NCBI GenBank assembly: GCA_947500645.1
Contig: CANMSD010000004.1
Location: 62,001-126,000 of the forward strand
Direction: 5' to 3'
Length of the DNA: 64,000 nt
From: an uncultured Erythrobacter sp.
GTDB lineage: Bacteria; Pseudomonadota; Alphaproteobacteria; Sphingomonadales; Sphingomonadaceae
Shown: one piece after another, positions 18,401 to 26,578 of the stretch
Position numbering within the stretch: position 1 is the first letter of the stretch
Layout of the letters: each line of letters opens with the position of its first letter
Notes under the pieces: generated by a model
Told to the model about the DNA's origin: nothing
The model's database searches: none
The model's input: the letters and a program-made list of their open reading frames with translations, nothing else
Position numbers and translations under genes: made by a program

Positions 18401-18555
18401 ACAATGCCCGGCTCTTCTTCAGCGACTTCCGCATCGGCTGAGCCGCTGTCCTGCGCATAGACCGGAACACCAGAAAGTGCCGTCCCTGCAAACAGTGTCG
18501 CGATTGAGAATGAAATGCGCTTTGACGCGCGTGAGCCGTTCACACGAAGTGCCAT
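15451..18555 (-). CDS. TonB-dependent receptor of the alginate locus, 1034 aa
   Basis: A large TBDR of the Caulobacter/Sphingomonad carbohydrate type. It has a signal peptide to about residue 34 (VPVYAQ), a TonB box-like GIVVTGIRNT, then SIEEKRNSIEVFDALSSDEIG, the subfamily hallmark. The plug carries SIRGLG, and a long 22-strand barrel ends in GVRFKF. Long acidic extracellular loops are evident. It has its own promoter with the motif shared by the lyase operon, so it most likely imports alginate oligosaccharides. The start ATG at 18555 has GGGAGGGG upstream. It is only distantly similar to the neighbouring 1012-aa receptor, so the pair may take oligomers of different size or composition. Confidence 0.9.
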   Translation of the reverse strand: MALRVNGSRASKRISFSIATLFAGTALSGVPVYAQDSGSADAEVAEEEPGIVVTGIRNTIQNSIEEKRNSIEVFDALSSDEIGDLPALSIGEALETLTGAGSHREQGGATEISIRGLGPFLGSTVINGRVATNGSGDRSVNFSQFPSELFSKIGIYKTQAASYIEGGVAGQIVLETVKPLDYGKRRIQGDFKLNANPDNLDIDSEQRFQKFGYRATLSYVDQFNLGDGEFGISLGYSRNETTNPEQEANVSNTIRACVVDLTQPRDGTGDGILDDGNCDTNSDTIAGLRDGSVTDDFVIARNSYALRSNITDDTRDSFFGAIQYKPSPNVDINADFQYSTRLFREQRSDLNFAEGRRIDGPGDINNIPGFDLIFTDSGALRQFTSEQRIEAVSEYLERDEEYYGGGLSIDVQATDRLRFSLDGSYSRTQRIEEAVQIRFRTEDDEDIFGNTGAFTPSIESDGGTQDDRVENVVQIFQNGSEALNFIVQNFDVNDHNLFANDPRLRADLEQDRFNEIWAVRGDVEYEMDGFFSSVLGGVRYQQLTYRDVPGASGASRIQLNYDDDSTTGALAIANQECRTAFPESGFLSSVSGDNALITNVDAAGNVIGTTNTFATFDARCIARVLEREDPQGLEFDADGNVIFPTGEFDSIQNSDVEERSWAVYGQANFDTDLGSLPVRGNVGLRVVGTTVKSDGFRGTLSATFAADGTVSISEDQNALLPVSASNSYTEFLPSFNAVAEFQPDLIGRFAVYRALSRPDPSDLSFGRTFTGSTDDTEDATSIADVVGTANSTGNPFTDPLLSWNVDAGLEWYPNDDTILAFNAYYKSFDGGFETVGQFETFTVDGQDLNVLVTTTNVTEDTSTIYGIELTAAHRFSYLPAPLDGLGFKLSYNYADSNFEFEDDTLGAITSVNDDGTTSTSNGLIPPSNLFGFSKHVLSAQLYYEIGPFDFQGVYKYRSDYFQQFISTPGRVRYVDDVGVFEARVSFELSKNVKFTLEGINLFNEPRTNFRGAPDDLGAVQVYGPRYFAGVRFKF

Positions 18556-18593
18556 GCTACCCCTCCCAAGGTAATTTTGTCGACTAAGGGTTA

Positions 18594-18655
18594 GAGGTTA
18601 AGACAAGTATGTCAACCTGTAATGCAAACCTATTACTGTATTTCTGTCATACCAA
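18594..18655 (-). promoter_or_regulatory. promoter of the 1034-aa TBDR with TTGGTATGACA motif
   Basis: Minus strand: TTGGTATGACAGAA begins at 18655 and TTGACA begins at 18615, exactly 40 bp downstream. A loose -10 (TAACCC) follows 16 bp after the TTGACA. The 14-base motif is identical to the one before the other alginate TBDR. Confidence 0.65.
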
Positions 18656-18692
18656 TTTTATCAAGGGTTCGTTACCCTCTCAGAAAAGCAAA

Positions 18693-18724
18693 TCAGGCGT
18701 CTCCAGGGAGGCGGAGACGCCTGA
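18693..18724 (-). terminator. intrinsic terminator after the 1012-aa TBDR
   Basis: A perfect 12-bp stem (TCAGGCGTCTCC / GGAGACGCCTGA) with an 8-base loop is followed on the minus strand by TTTGCTTTTCTG. It lies about 120 bp after the stop codon at 18846. A second perfect 9-bp hairpin (18733-18755) lies just before it in the same transcript. Confidence 0.75.
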
Positions 18725-18845
18725 CTTGTTTTGATCACTCACAACCTGAGTGATCCCCCATTCGCTCCCTAGGCAGGAAGCAAGCGCCCATCAGGAGGAG
18801 ACACCTCTCCCGCAGGTCGGGCCCAATTGACGCTGCCGCCTATTC

Positions 18846-21800
18846 CTAGAGCTTCAGAGTCGCACCAAAGGTGATCCGGCGATCTGGCAGACCTTGGAAG
18901 CACAGCAGCGCGCCTTCATTTACGCAGCGCTGAGTGATTTTGGACTTCGTCAGGTTCACGCCTTCCACCCCGATGTTGAGATAGTCAGTCACATCATAGG
19001 TGATGCTGGCGTTGAGCTGCCCCCTCGCCTCCGTCACAGTCGGAAAACCGAGCGTGGAGTTGAGCGATGCGCCGCCTGCCGTATCGAGCGTGCGGAATGC
19101 ATCGCGCCAAGTGTAGCGAGCACGGGCTGAAATGCCATATTTCTCATAATAGAGCGTCGCGTTGTAGGCATGCTGCGAGAAGTCGAGCAGCCCCTGCACG
19201 GCCGTTACGGGCACGGCGATATTCGGATTAATCGCTTGGAAGATATCTTCGCCGCGACCCGAGTTCTCGTTGGTCGCCTCACCGCCGCCAAAGTCTTGAT
19301 AGGTGTAATTGGCCAGGATGCCGAAGCCAGAGGCAAAGCCCAATGTGTCTTCAAATTGCGAGAGGTCATATTGGAACGCAACCTCGATGCCGGTTTGCGT
19401 GGTGCTCGCCGTATCGTTGATGATCGTCTGCAGCGGCACGCACAGACCATTGCCAGGCACAGGCGATAGCACGTTGCGATCTGGAACCGGGTTAAAGATA
19501 CCGCCGCCTTCACACGGATCGGTGATATCGCGGAAGCCGTTTGCGTCCTCAACCGCATCCTCCACCTGGGTCACGAACAGGTTCGTACGGTCCTTGTGGA
19601 AAAAGCCGATGCTGATCAGCGATGATGGTGCAAAGTACCACGACAGCGAGGCGTCGAACGATTGCACCGTCTCCGGCGCAAGGTTCGGGTTGCCCAATGC
19701 CACGGCGTTGTTTGGCCCGGTTGGGAATGACACCGAAAGCGATAGGTCGTTAAAGTCAGGACGGTTGATGTCCTCGGTGTAGCTTGCGCGGAACACCAGA
19801 TCGTCGGTGAGATCAGCGATCACGTTTACGCGTGGCAAAATCTCATTGTAGTTGCCTGAGGAAGTGACGGGCGAAGCAACTCCGCCGGCAACCGCATTAC
19901 CGAAGGAATCGATCTGGGTATCGACCCAGCGAAGGCCGACATTGCCGCGAACCACGCCGAACTCGAAATTGGCCTGAGCATAGAATGCATGCGTTTGCTC
20001 CTCGATCCGGAACGACGCACCGAGGTTGCCCCCAGAGTTTGGATCCAGATCACTCAGGAGGCGTCCACCATTGGCGATCGCCGCTTGCCCGCCCGGCGTT
20101 GCATCCAGCGCGGCTTGCAGCTGAGCAAACACCGCATCCCGATCAGAGAATGAGCGGTTTGGATCGATCAACACAAAGTTGCGGAACGCCAGCTCTCGTC
20201 CGTCGAACGCGCCAAAATTGCTTGGTCCTGGAACGATCAGATCCGCAAAGGTCGAGCCGCTTGGGCTGTTGGCGATTGCGCCCGTGCCGAAGGTTGAGCG
20301 CAGCTGATCAAACTGGGTTGAGCTGTCGTTGTAGCGATAGCCCGCATCCACCGATGTGATCACACCAAGGACATCTTCGAGATCGAGCGTGGTGTCGATG
20401 CGGAATGCATCTTCTTTGTTTTGCGTGCGGTTGTTGCTGTTCGTGACCGCGTCCAGCACCGTGTTGGCCGGATCGAGCAATTGCTCAACGGTCGGCGCAA
20501 ATGGCGAGGCGAAATCAATACCGAATGTCAGCGCGCCATTCCTGAGATCATAGATGAACGGAACACTGTTATCGTTGCTGCTACCGTCGAGCGGGGTCAG
20601 CGGATTGGGGTTGATGAAATTGAGCGTGGTGCTCAAGTTCGGGTTCGATGAATCTGAGGTAGAGCGGGCAAATTCAACGCGCGTTGTGAGGCGACCGGTT
20701 TCGAACTCAGAACCAAAGCGATAGAGCTCACTCTTGGTCACACGCGCACCGGTGTCGCTGGAAAAACGCAGGTTCGGATCGTCATCATCCTGGGCAAGGT
20801 TTGGCTGGATCGTGCCGAACAAAGCAGCCTCGATGCTGCCCAGAGCCACGCCGTCTAGCGAACCGAAATTGACCGTCTCAAAACCATCAGGAACGTTCAC
20901 AGTGTCAACCGCGCTCACACCGGAGGCCTGAATGCGCGAACTGTCCTGACGCCGCTCTTGATCATTGTAGATCGTGTCGAAGAAGAACATCAGATTATCG
21001 CTCGGCGCCCATTCGAGCGAACCTGCGAAGTTTATCGTCTCAAACTCAAAATTCTCACGCTCCTGATTAAGGAACTGAATGTTGAGGAATGGGAAATCCG
21101 GACCAGGCGCGCCCGCTGCGGTTACCGCTTGACCTGCGTTTATCAGGTTGTCGCGGTCGACGCGCGGACGGAAAGAGGTCGCCTCTTGCTCCGAGTAACT
21201 CGCGCTCAGAACAATACCGATTGTGCCAGCGCCGGTGTCCCAGACGTTGCCGAAGCTACCGGAAAGGCGCGGCGTGATGCTGTCAGACAGCTCGCTGTAT
21301 TCGCCTTGCGCGCGGAAGCTCAAGATTCGGTCTGAAATATCAAGCGGACGGATGGTCCGCAGGTTGACAGTGCCGCCAACAGAGCCTTCGATCGTGTCTG
21401 CGGTTGGCGCTTTAATCACCTCAACCGAGGCGATGATCGCTGGATTGATATCTTCAAAGCTGATGCCGCCACGGCCCGTGCCCGCCGCAACGGTTTTGAC
21501 ACCGTTGATCAGAACTTGGTTGTCGTTCGTACCGCGAATTTGGACCCCGGTGCCGACACCGGCAGTCCGAGTGATTTGCACGCCGGTAACATTCTCAAGA
21601 ACCTCAGCGAGGTTTTGGTCAGGCAGCTTGCCGATGTCCTCCGCCTGAATTACCTCAACCAGACTGTCCGCATTGCGTTTTTCATTGAGCGCGCTTTGCA
21701 GCGAACTGCGAATGCCGGTGACGATAATCGTGTTTTCGTCCTCAGCGGCCTCGGTAGCCACATCGGCATCCTGAGCCAGCGCGCCACTGGGCGCGAAGGC

Positions 21801-21884
21801 CATGATCGCTGAACCAGCCATCAACCCTGCAAAAAACCGCGATTTTTTCGAAGACTGCACCTCAGCGGTAAGCCGATAACCCAT
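18846..21884 (-). CDS. second TonB-dependent receptor of the alginate locus, 1012 aa
   Basis: The signal peptide runs to about residue 37 (SGALAQ). The TonB box region is TIIVTGIRSSLQSALNEKRNAD, followed by LPDQNLAEVLENVTGVQI, a signature of carbohydrate TBDRs in this order. The plug has VQIRGTNDNQVLINGV and the subfamily sequence VIKAPTADTIEGSVGGTVNL; the barrel ends in TFGATLKL. The start ATG at 21884 has GGGAGAGGG upstream. Its promoter carries the same TTGGTATGACAGAA motif as the other receptor. The role is outer-membrane import of alginate oligomers by association; the substrate is inferred from context, not from the receptor sequence. Confidence 0.9.
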   Translation of the reverse strand: MGYRLTAEVQSSKKSRFFAGLMAGSAIMAFAPSGALAQDADVATEAAEDENTIIVTGIRSSLQSALNEKRNADSLVEVIQAEDIGKLPDQNLAEVLENVTGVQITRTAGVGTGVQIRGTNDNQVLINGVKTVAAGTGRGGISFEDINPAIIASVEVIKAPTADTIEGSVGGTVNLRTIRPLDISDRILSFRAQGEYSELSDSITPRLSGSFGNVWDTGAGTIGIVLSASYSEQEATSFRPRVDRDNLINAGQAVTAAGAPGPDFPFLNIQFLNQERENFEFETINFAGSLEWAPSDNLMFFFDTIYNDQERRQDSSRIQASGVSAVDTVNVPDGFETVNFGSLDGVALGSIEAALFGTIQPNLAQDDDDPNLRFSSDTGARVTKSELYRFGSEFETGRLTTRVEFARSTSDSSNPNLSTTLNFINPNPLTPLDGSSNDNSVPFIYDLRNGALTFGIDFASPFAPTVEQLLDPANTVLDAVTNSNNRTQNKEDAFRIDTTLDLEDVLGVITSVDAGYRYNDSSTQFDQLRSTFGTGAIANSPSGSTFADLIVPGPSNFGAFDGRELAFRNFVLIDPNRSFSDRDAVFAQLQAALDATPGGQAAIANGGRLLSDLDPNSGGNLGASFRIEEQTHAFYAQANFEFGVVRGNVGLRWVDTQIDSFGNAVAGGVASPVTSSGNYNEILPRVNVIADLTDDLVFRASYTEDINRPDFNDLSLSVSFPTGPNNAVALGNPNLAPETVQSFDASLSWYFAPSSLISIGFFHKDRTNLFVTQVEDAVEDANGFRDITDPCEGGGIFNPVPDRNVLSPVPGNGLCVPLQTIINDTASTTQTGIEVAFQYDLSQFEDTLGFASGFGILANYTYQDFGGGEATNENSGRGEDIFQAINPNIAVPVTAVQGLLDFSQHAYNATLYYEKYGISARARYTWRDAFRTLDTAGGASLNSTLGFPTVTEARGQLNASITYDVTDYLNIGVEGVNLTKSKITQRCVNEGALLCFQGLPDRRITFGATLKL

Positions 21885-22360
21885 AACCCTCTCCCGTGAA
21901 CTCTTTTGGTTATTGGCTCTTCTTGTATATTGGCATGAATTGATGTCAACCTATATAGCACGCCTGTTGGTGATATTCTGTCATACCAATTTATGTAAGC
22001 AAAGCTGAGCAGGAAAGCCACGTCGACGCCTGTCCGGCGTCGTCATGCGCAGAGCTTGATTTGAATGGACCGGTGGACTTGAAGGCGGAAGGTTCACTGA
22101 AGTGCGGACCTAGGAATAGCAGTTCAGGCGCCTGTAACGCGGGCTTGCAGCAGCCCGTTGACGCGAGAGGTCAATAGTAGGAGTGTTTGGCGGGGCCGTC
22201 TTATAGAAATAAAGGCCCTAAGTTCTGATCGCTGTCACTTTGTTCGTGACCGGTACGGAACGCAGCTAGCCCGGCTTCAGTTTCGGCGATCCTTTCGTCC
22301 GGCTACAGCAATTCAAGAGACGCAGATTTGCGTATCGCGCATGTTCGGTTACGCTTGAGT
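21885..22360. other. divergent intergenic region between alginate TBDR and sigma factor gene
   Basis: Its left part holds the TBDR promoter (21928-21989). The rest, about 370 bp up to the sigma factor start, contains no credible gene, tRNA or hairpin that I can support. Open frames here are short and lack ribosome sites. Confidence 0.6.
21928..21989 (-). promoter_or_regulatory. promoter of the 1012-aa TBDR with TTGGTATGACA motif
   Basis: Minus strand: TTGGTATGACAGAA begins at 21989 and TTGACA at 21949, again exactly 40 bp apart. A -10-like TACAAG follows after 16 bp. The AGGTTGACAT context is identical to that of the 1034-aa TBDR promoter. Confidence 0.65.
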
Positions 22361-22897
22361 ATGGTCGGCTCAGGTTCCAACCCGCTTTCGAAGCAAGATC
22401 GCGCACTGCTCGATTCTTGGGCGCAAGAATACTCTGTTCCCCTCAAAACCTATTTTATGCGCCGTGCGACCTCACCCGGTGAAGCGGAAGAGCTGGCTCA
22501 AGAAGTCTTTGTTCGTCTCGCCAATCGCGCGGATCTCGCTTCCATAGAGATCATCAAGGGATACATCTTCACTGCCGCGCGCACCGTTTTGTCAGAACAC
22601 CGGCGAAAGTTGGCTAGGAGGCACAACCATCTTCACACGCCATATGTCGAAGAACGCCATGGTGTGGCGGATATTTCTCCAGAAACCCTCTTATCAGACA
22701 GGCAGATGCTGGCGCTTGTGCTTGAGGGTCTGCAGGAATTACCGGAAAAGACGCGAAATATCTTCGTCTTGTACCACTTCGAGGGTGTCAAACAGATGGC
22801 CATTTCCAATACACTCAGGATAGGCCTGCGGACCGTCGAACGGCATTTGGCCAAGGCCAATACGCATCTATTGGAAAAGCTTGGTCGCGATCGGTGA
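22361..22897 (+). CDS. ECF sigma factor, FecI-like, 178 aa
   Basis: Sigma-70 region 2 spans about residues 20-85 (YFMRRATSPGEAEELAQEVFVRL..IKGYIFTAARTVLSEHRR). Region 4 spans about 115-170 (LQELPEKTRNIFVLYHFEGVKQMAISNTLRIGLRTVERHLAKA). This is the FecI type that is activated through FecR and an STN-bearing TonB receptor. ATG at 22361 gives the normal length; a TTG at 22328 is an alternative without support. Its stop overlaps the FecR start (GTGA), and the receptor follows, so the three form one signalling unit. It would direct RNA polymerase to the receptor and peptidase genes downstream. Confidence 0.92.
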   Translation: MVGSGSNPLSKQDRALLDSWAQEYSVPLKTYFMRRATSPGEAEELAQEVFVRLANRADLASIEIIKGYIFTAARTVLSEHRRKLARRHNHLHTPYVEERHGVADISPETLLSDRQMLALVLEGLQELPEKTRNIFVLYHFEGVKQMAISNTLRIGLRTVERHLAKANTHLLEKLGRDR

Positions 22898-23940
22898 CAA
22901 ATTCGCAAACTGATGATCTGCTGGAGATGAGTTCCGAGGAGGCGGCCGGCTTCTGGGATGCTCGGCTGCGCTCGCCCGACTGCAGCGAGGACGACCGCAT
23001 TGCGCACCAGCGCTGGCAATCTGCGGACCCGGCCAATGCGCATGCTTTTGAATCGCTGCAGCAAGTCATCTCGTCGTTGGAGCCGATGACGAATCGTGCC
23101 GAAATCGAATCCCTGCGATCAAGTGCGAAGGCGTGGTTTGACGAAGAGGCCGATACCAAGCGATCAGGTCGTCGGCGGATCGCGCTGGTCGGCACGATTG
23201 CAGCAAGCCTAGCACTCCTCTTCTTCGCAATCCCAAATGTCTTCATGCCGGCGAAGTCGCTGTTGGAGCCAACCTCACAAGCGGATGCGTCTTTTACGAC
23301 CGTGGTGGGACAGCGTTCGACGATTCCGCTCGATGATGGGTCGGCGGTCGTGCTGAATACCGACAGCCAAATTGATGTTCGCTTTGGAAACGACCAGCGC
23401 AGCGTTGAGCTGTTGGAAGGCGAGGCGCATTTCGACGTTGCGCATGATGCTGATCGTCCCTTCGTCGTCGCGGCCGGCAATTACCGGGTGACCGCTATCG
23501 GAACAGCCTTCGATGTCTTATTGGACGAGAACGGAGAGATAACCGTCACCGTATCCGAAGGCCTTGTCGCAGTGACGAGGCCCGGTCAGGCTGGCGGGTT
23601 GGAGAACGCCACACAGTTAGCCAAGGGGCAGCAACTGCGGACGGCGAGGTCCGGACCTGCGATGAGGCGAACGGTGAATATCCCCAATGCCGCTTCCTGG
23701 CGCGACGGACGCGCGGTCTTCAACGATGTGGCACTATCTCAGGCAGTGCTCGAGATGAACCGTTACAGCACGACGAAGCTCTCAATCGAGGATCCTTCAT
23801 TGGCGCGGACGCGCATCAGCGGCACCTTCGAAACCGGCGATCAGGCGAGCTTCATTGAAGCCCTCGAACAGTACTTCGCGATCTCGTCACGCCGGGTCAG
23901 CGAGACCGATATCCGTCTAGAACCGGGTGCCCACCGATAG
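22894..23940 (+). CDS. FecR-like anti-sigma / sigma regulator, 348 aa
   Basis: An N-terminal cytoplasmic DUF4880-type segment (EEAAGFWDARLRSPDCSEDDRIAHQRW) precedes a single membrane helix at about residues 96-114. The periplasmic FecR domain has the typical TVVGQRSTIPLDDGSAVVLNTDS and LLEGEAHFDVAHDADRPFVV, and a C-terminal secretin/TonB-short-like fold interacts with the receptor STN domain. The start is GTG at 22894, overlapping the sigma gene stop. It transduces the substrate-bound state of the receptor to the ECF sigma factor. Confidence 0.92.
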   Translation: MTNSQTDDLLEMSSEEAAGFWDARLRSPDCSEDDRIAHQRWQSADPANAHAFESLQQVISSLEPMTNRAEIESLRSSAKAWFDEEADTKRSGRRRIALVGTIAASLALLFFAIPNVFMPAKSLLEPTSQADASFTTVVGQRSTIPLDDGSAVVLNTDSQIDVRFGNDQRSVELLEGEAHFDVAHDADRPFVVAAGNYRVTAIGTAFDVLLDENGEITVTVSEGLVAVTRPGQAGGLENATQLAKGQQLRTARSGPAMRRTVNIPNAASWRDGRAVFNDVALSQAVLEMNRYSTTKLSIEDPSLARTRISGTFETGDQASFIEALEQYFAISSRRVSETDIRLEPGAHR

Positions 23941-24058
23941 CGACGCCGGGCATGTCGATATGCCTTCGTCGATATTATTGGCGGGTTTTCTCAGCGCCAC
24001 ACTCTTATCCCATAGTTACAATATTGCCTGCACGTGCATGGCAACAGGGGAGGGTAGG

Positions 24059-26455
24059 ATGTCTGACCGCAGTGGGATTGAAACGCGTACAAAGTCCACT
24101 TTGAGCAAGTTGCTCTTCGGTGCGGCGCTGCTCGCTATCGCGCAAGCTAGCTCGGCAAGTGCACAAAGCGTAACCATCGAGATTGACGCCAAACCCTTGG
24201 ATCAGGCCTTGCAGGAGTTTTCGCGCGCCACTGATCGAGAGTTGCTATTCTCGCCGACCATTGCCCGCGGTAAATCAAGCAATCGGGTCGATTGCACGTG
24301 CACCGCTGAAACAGCACTGTCCCGAATGCTGCGCGGGACAGGCCTCAGGTACAAGCTTACCAGTCGGAATGCATTCCTGATCGAGCAATCTCAAGGTGGT
24401 TCGAATAGCCAGGGGAATTCCGCTTCTCAAGGAGCCGCCCAAGCGAGCGGCAGTGCGCCGACCGAGCCGTCGAATACTCCGATAATCGTCACGGCGAACC
24501 GGCGCGAGCAGATACTTCTGGAGGTTGATGGCAGCGTCTCGGCATACGATCAGGAGTTCATCGAGACCCGCAACATCGACAATATCGAGGATCTGATCCT
24601 CTTGAGTCCCAGCATTACCTCGACCGATACCGACTCGTTCGGCCGACAAAACCGGATCATAATCCGCGGCGTTGCCCGATCAGGGAATAGCACCGCAACA
24701 ACCGGTGTTTATATTGATGATATACCGCTGACATTTGACGCCGGTGGCACGGAGCCGATTATTCGAACATTTGACCTGCAACGGGTCGAGATACTTCGCG
24801 GCCCACAAGGGACTCTCTACGGAGCGGGAGCGATGGGCGGCGCGATCCGCTATATTACGAATGCGCCCGATCCCACAGAATTTGACGGCCAGGTCAGGCT
24901 TGATCTCTCGACGACCAAGAATGGCGATGAAAGCTACGCGATCGACGGCGCAATCAATGTCCCGATTGTCACCGACAAAGTCGCGCTGCGCGTGTCCGGC
25001 AGCTACGAAGATACTGGCGGCTTCGTCGATTTGCCGAACCTGGCTGACGGCCCGCTTCCTGATGCGAATAGCGGCGCGCTGGAGTCTATTCGCGGCGTGC
25101 TCCGGTTCACGCCATCGGATGAACTTACCATCGATTTACAGGCCTGGTACCAGAAAACCAAAAACGAAGGACTGACCAGCATCTCGCTTACGCCAGGCGG
25201 CAGTGACCTGGTTGACACATCCCAAACCGGCGAAGTCACGACATCTGACGCAGATTTCCAGCAATACTCCGCAACCATCAAATATGATTTTGGTTGGGCG
25301 GAGTTTATTTCGACTTCAAGCTTTGTCGAAACTAGTGCGAATGCCGACATAAACAGTTTACCCAATGGGTTGTTTGCGACTCAAACTGACTATTTCGTTC
25401 AAGAGCTGCGGCTGGTGTCTGCTGATTCTGGCCCGTTGACCTGGTCGGCAGGATTTTTCTTTCAAGATGGCGATTCTGAAACGACTTTTGCAAACCCGTT
25501 TGTTGCACAGGATACCATGCTTGAGCGCAGCCAGTGGGCGCTTTTCGGTGAGGTTGGATACGAAATCCTTGACGGCCTCGATGCCTTGGCCGGCCTGCGA
25601 TATTTCGAAAATGACGGGACTCAGGCAATCGTCACGGACTCTCTCTTCACAGGCATGAGTTCGCTGGATGGCAGTTTTGACGAGGGCGGAAATACATTGT
25701 TGAAGTTCGGGCTGAGCTATTCAGGCATCGACAACATCAACATCTATGCCACCGCGACCGAAGGATTTCGGGTTTCGGGCGTGAATGTCATCTCACCGAC
25801 GGCTGTGGGCCTCGGCTTCCCGCAGACTTTTGAATCAGACTCGCTTTGGGCGTATGAACTCGGGGTAAAATTCAACGCCGCCGGTGGCCGGTTGAACGGC
25901 GGCGTCGCAGTCTTTTATAATGATTGGGAGAACATCCAGCTGGGGTTTGCCGATTTTCCATCCGGCACAATCTATGTCGATAATGGCGGTGCAGCGCATA
26001 TCAAGGGCATCGAAGCAGAGATAAGTTTCGACCTGACCGACGAATTGACCATCGGTGCCAATGGATCTTTGCTGGAAGCAGAGATTGATGAAACGGTGCC
26101 CGGCACGAGTATTGTCGAAGGCAACCGGATCGGCAATGTCCCTGAAGAAAGCGCGGCATTCTTCATCACCTATACGCAGCCATTCTCCGGCGACTGGGAC
26201 TTCGTGTTCACCTCAAACGCGAGCTACCGGGGGGACACCGTCCTCAGCGATGGCAGACCTCTTTCGGAGAGCCGGTGGAATCTGAATGCGCGCGCGGCGG
26301 TGCGCTCGGAGAATTTCGAGGCGGCGTTATATGTGCGAAATCTCGCAAATGACGACACACCGCTCACCTTTCTTGAGGGGTTCGGTCCTTTCCCGGCCAG
26401 CCTGACGCCGCAACGCCCGCGGACAATCGGTGTCGAACTGATCGGTCGTTTCTGA
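24059..26455 (+). CDS. TonB-dependent transducer with N-terminal STN domain, 798 aa
   Basis: The signal peptide is cleaved near SSASAQ (about residue 32). A STN (secretin and TonB N-terminal) domain follows at about 35-90 (IDAKPLDQALQEFSRATDRELLFSPTIARG), as in FecA-type signalling receptors. A Ser/Gln/Gly-rich linker leads to the TonB box IIVTANRRE, a plug with ILRGPQGTLYGAGAMGG and a barrel ending IGVELIGRF. The start ATG at 24059 is chosen because GGAGGGTAGG directly precedes it; the longer open frame from 23927 overlaps FecR and has no ribosome site. Together with FecI/FecR-like genes upstream and a double peptidase downstream, it probably senses and imports a peptide or a peptide-bound ligand. 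Confidence 0.92.
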   Translation: MSDRSGIETRTKSTLSKLLFGAALLAIAQASSASAQSVTIEIDAKPLDQALQEFSRATDRELLFSPTIARGKSSNRVDCTCTAETALSRMLRGTGLRYKLTSRNAFLIEQSQGGSNSQGNSASQGAAQASGSAPTEPSNTPIIVTANRREQILLEVDGSVSAYDQEFIETRNIDNIEDLILLSPSITSTDTDSFGRQNRIIIRGVARSGNSTATTGVYIDDIPLTFDAGGTEPIIRTFDLQRVEILRGPQGTLYGAGAMGGAIRYITNAPDPTEFDGQVRLDLSTTKNGDESYAIDGAINVPIVTDKVALRVSGSYEDTGGFVDLPNLADGPLPDANSGALESIRGVLRFTPSDELTIDLQAWYQKTKNEGLTSISLTPGGSDLVDTSQTGEVTTSDADFQQYSATIKYDFGWAEFISTSSFVETSANADINSLPNGLFATQTDYFVQELRLVSADSGPLTWSAGFFFQDGDSETTFANPFVAQDTMLERSQWALFGEVGYEILDGLDALAGLRYFENDGTQAIVTDSLFTGMSSLDGSFDEGGNTLLKFGLSYSGIDNINIYATATEGFRVSGVNVISPTAVGLGFPQTFESDSLWAYELGVKFNAAGGRLNGGVAVFYNDWENIQLGFADFPSGTIYVDNGGAAHIKGIEAEISFDLTDELTIGANGSLLEAEIDETVPGTSIVEGNRIGNVPEESAAFFITYTQPFSGDWDFVFTSNASYRGDTVLSDGRPLSESRWNLNARAAVRSENFEAALYVRNLANDDTPLTFLEGFGPFPASLTPQRPRTIGVELIGRF

Positions 26456-26477
26456 GCCGATGACAGTCAGGCAGAAC

Positions 26478-26512
26478 GCCGCAGCTGACCCAAGGGGGGC
26501 GTCGGCTGCGGC
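26478..26512 (+). other. strong hairpin between TBDR and peptidase genes
   Basis: A 12-bp GC-rich stem (GCCGCAGCTGAC / GTCGGCTGCGGC, one G-T wobble) with an 11-base loop lies 22 bp after the TBDR stop. There is no T run behind it, so it is more likely an mRNA-stability or processing hairpin than a full terminator. Confidence 0.5.
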
Positions 26513-26578
26513 GGCTTGCGCGGTCCTGAACAATCCCAGGAATGTCGCCCCCATTCCGCCTCTGCCGGATCGAGTATT

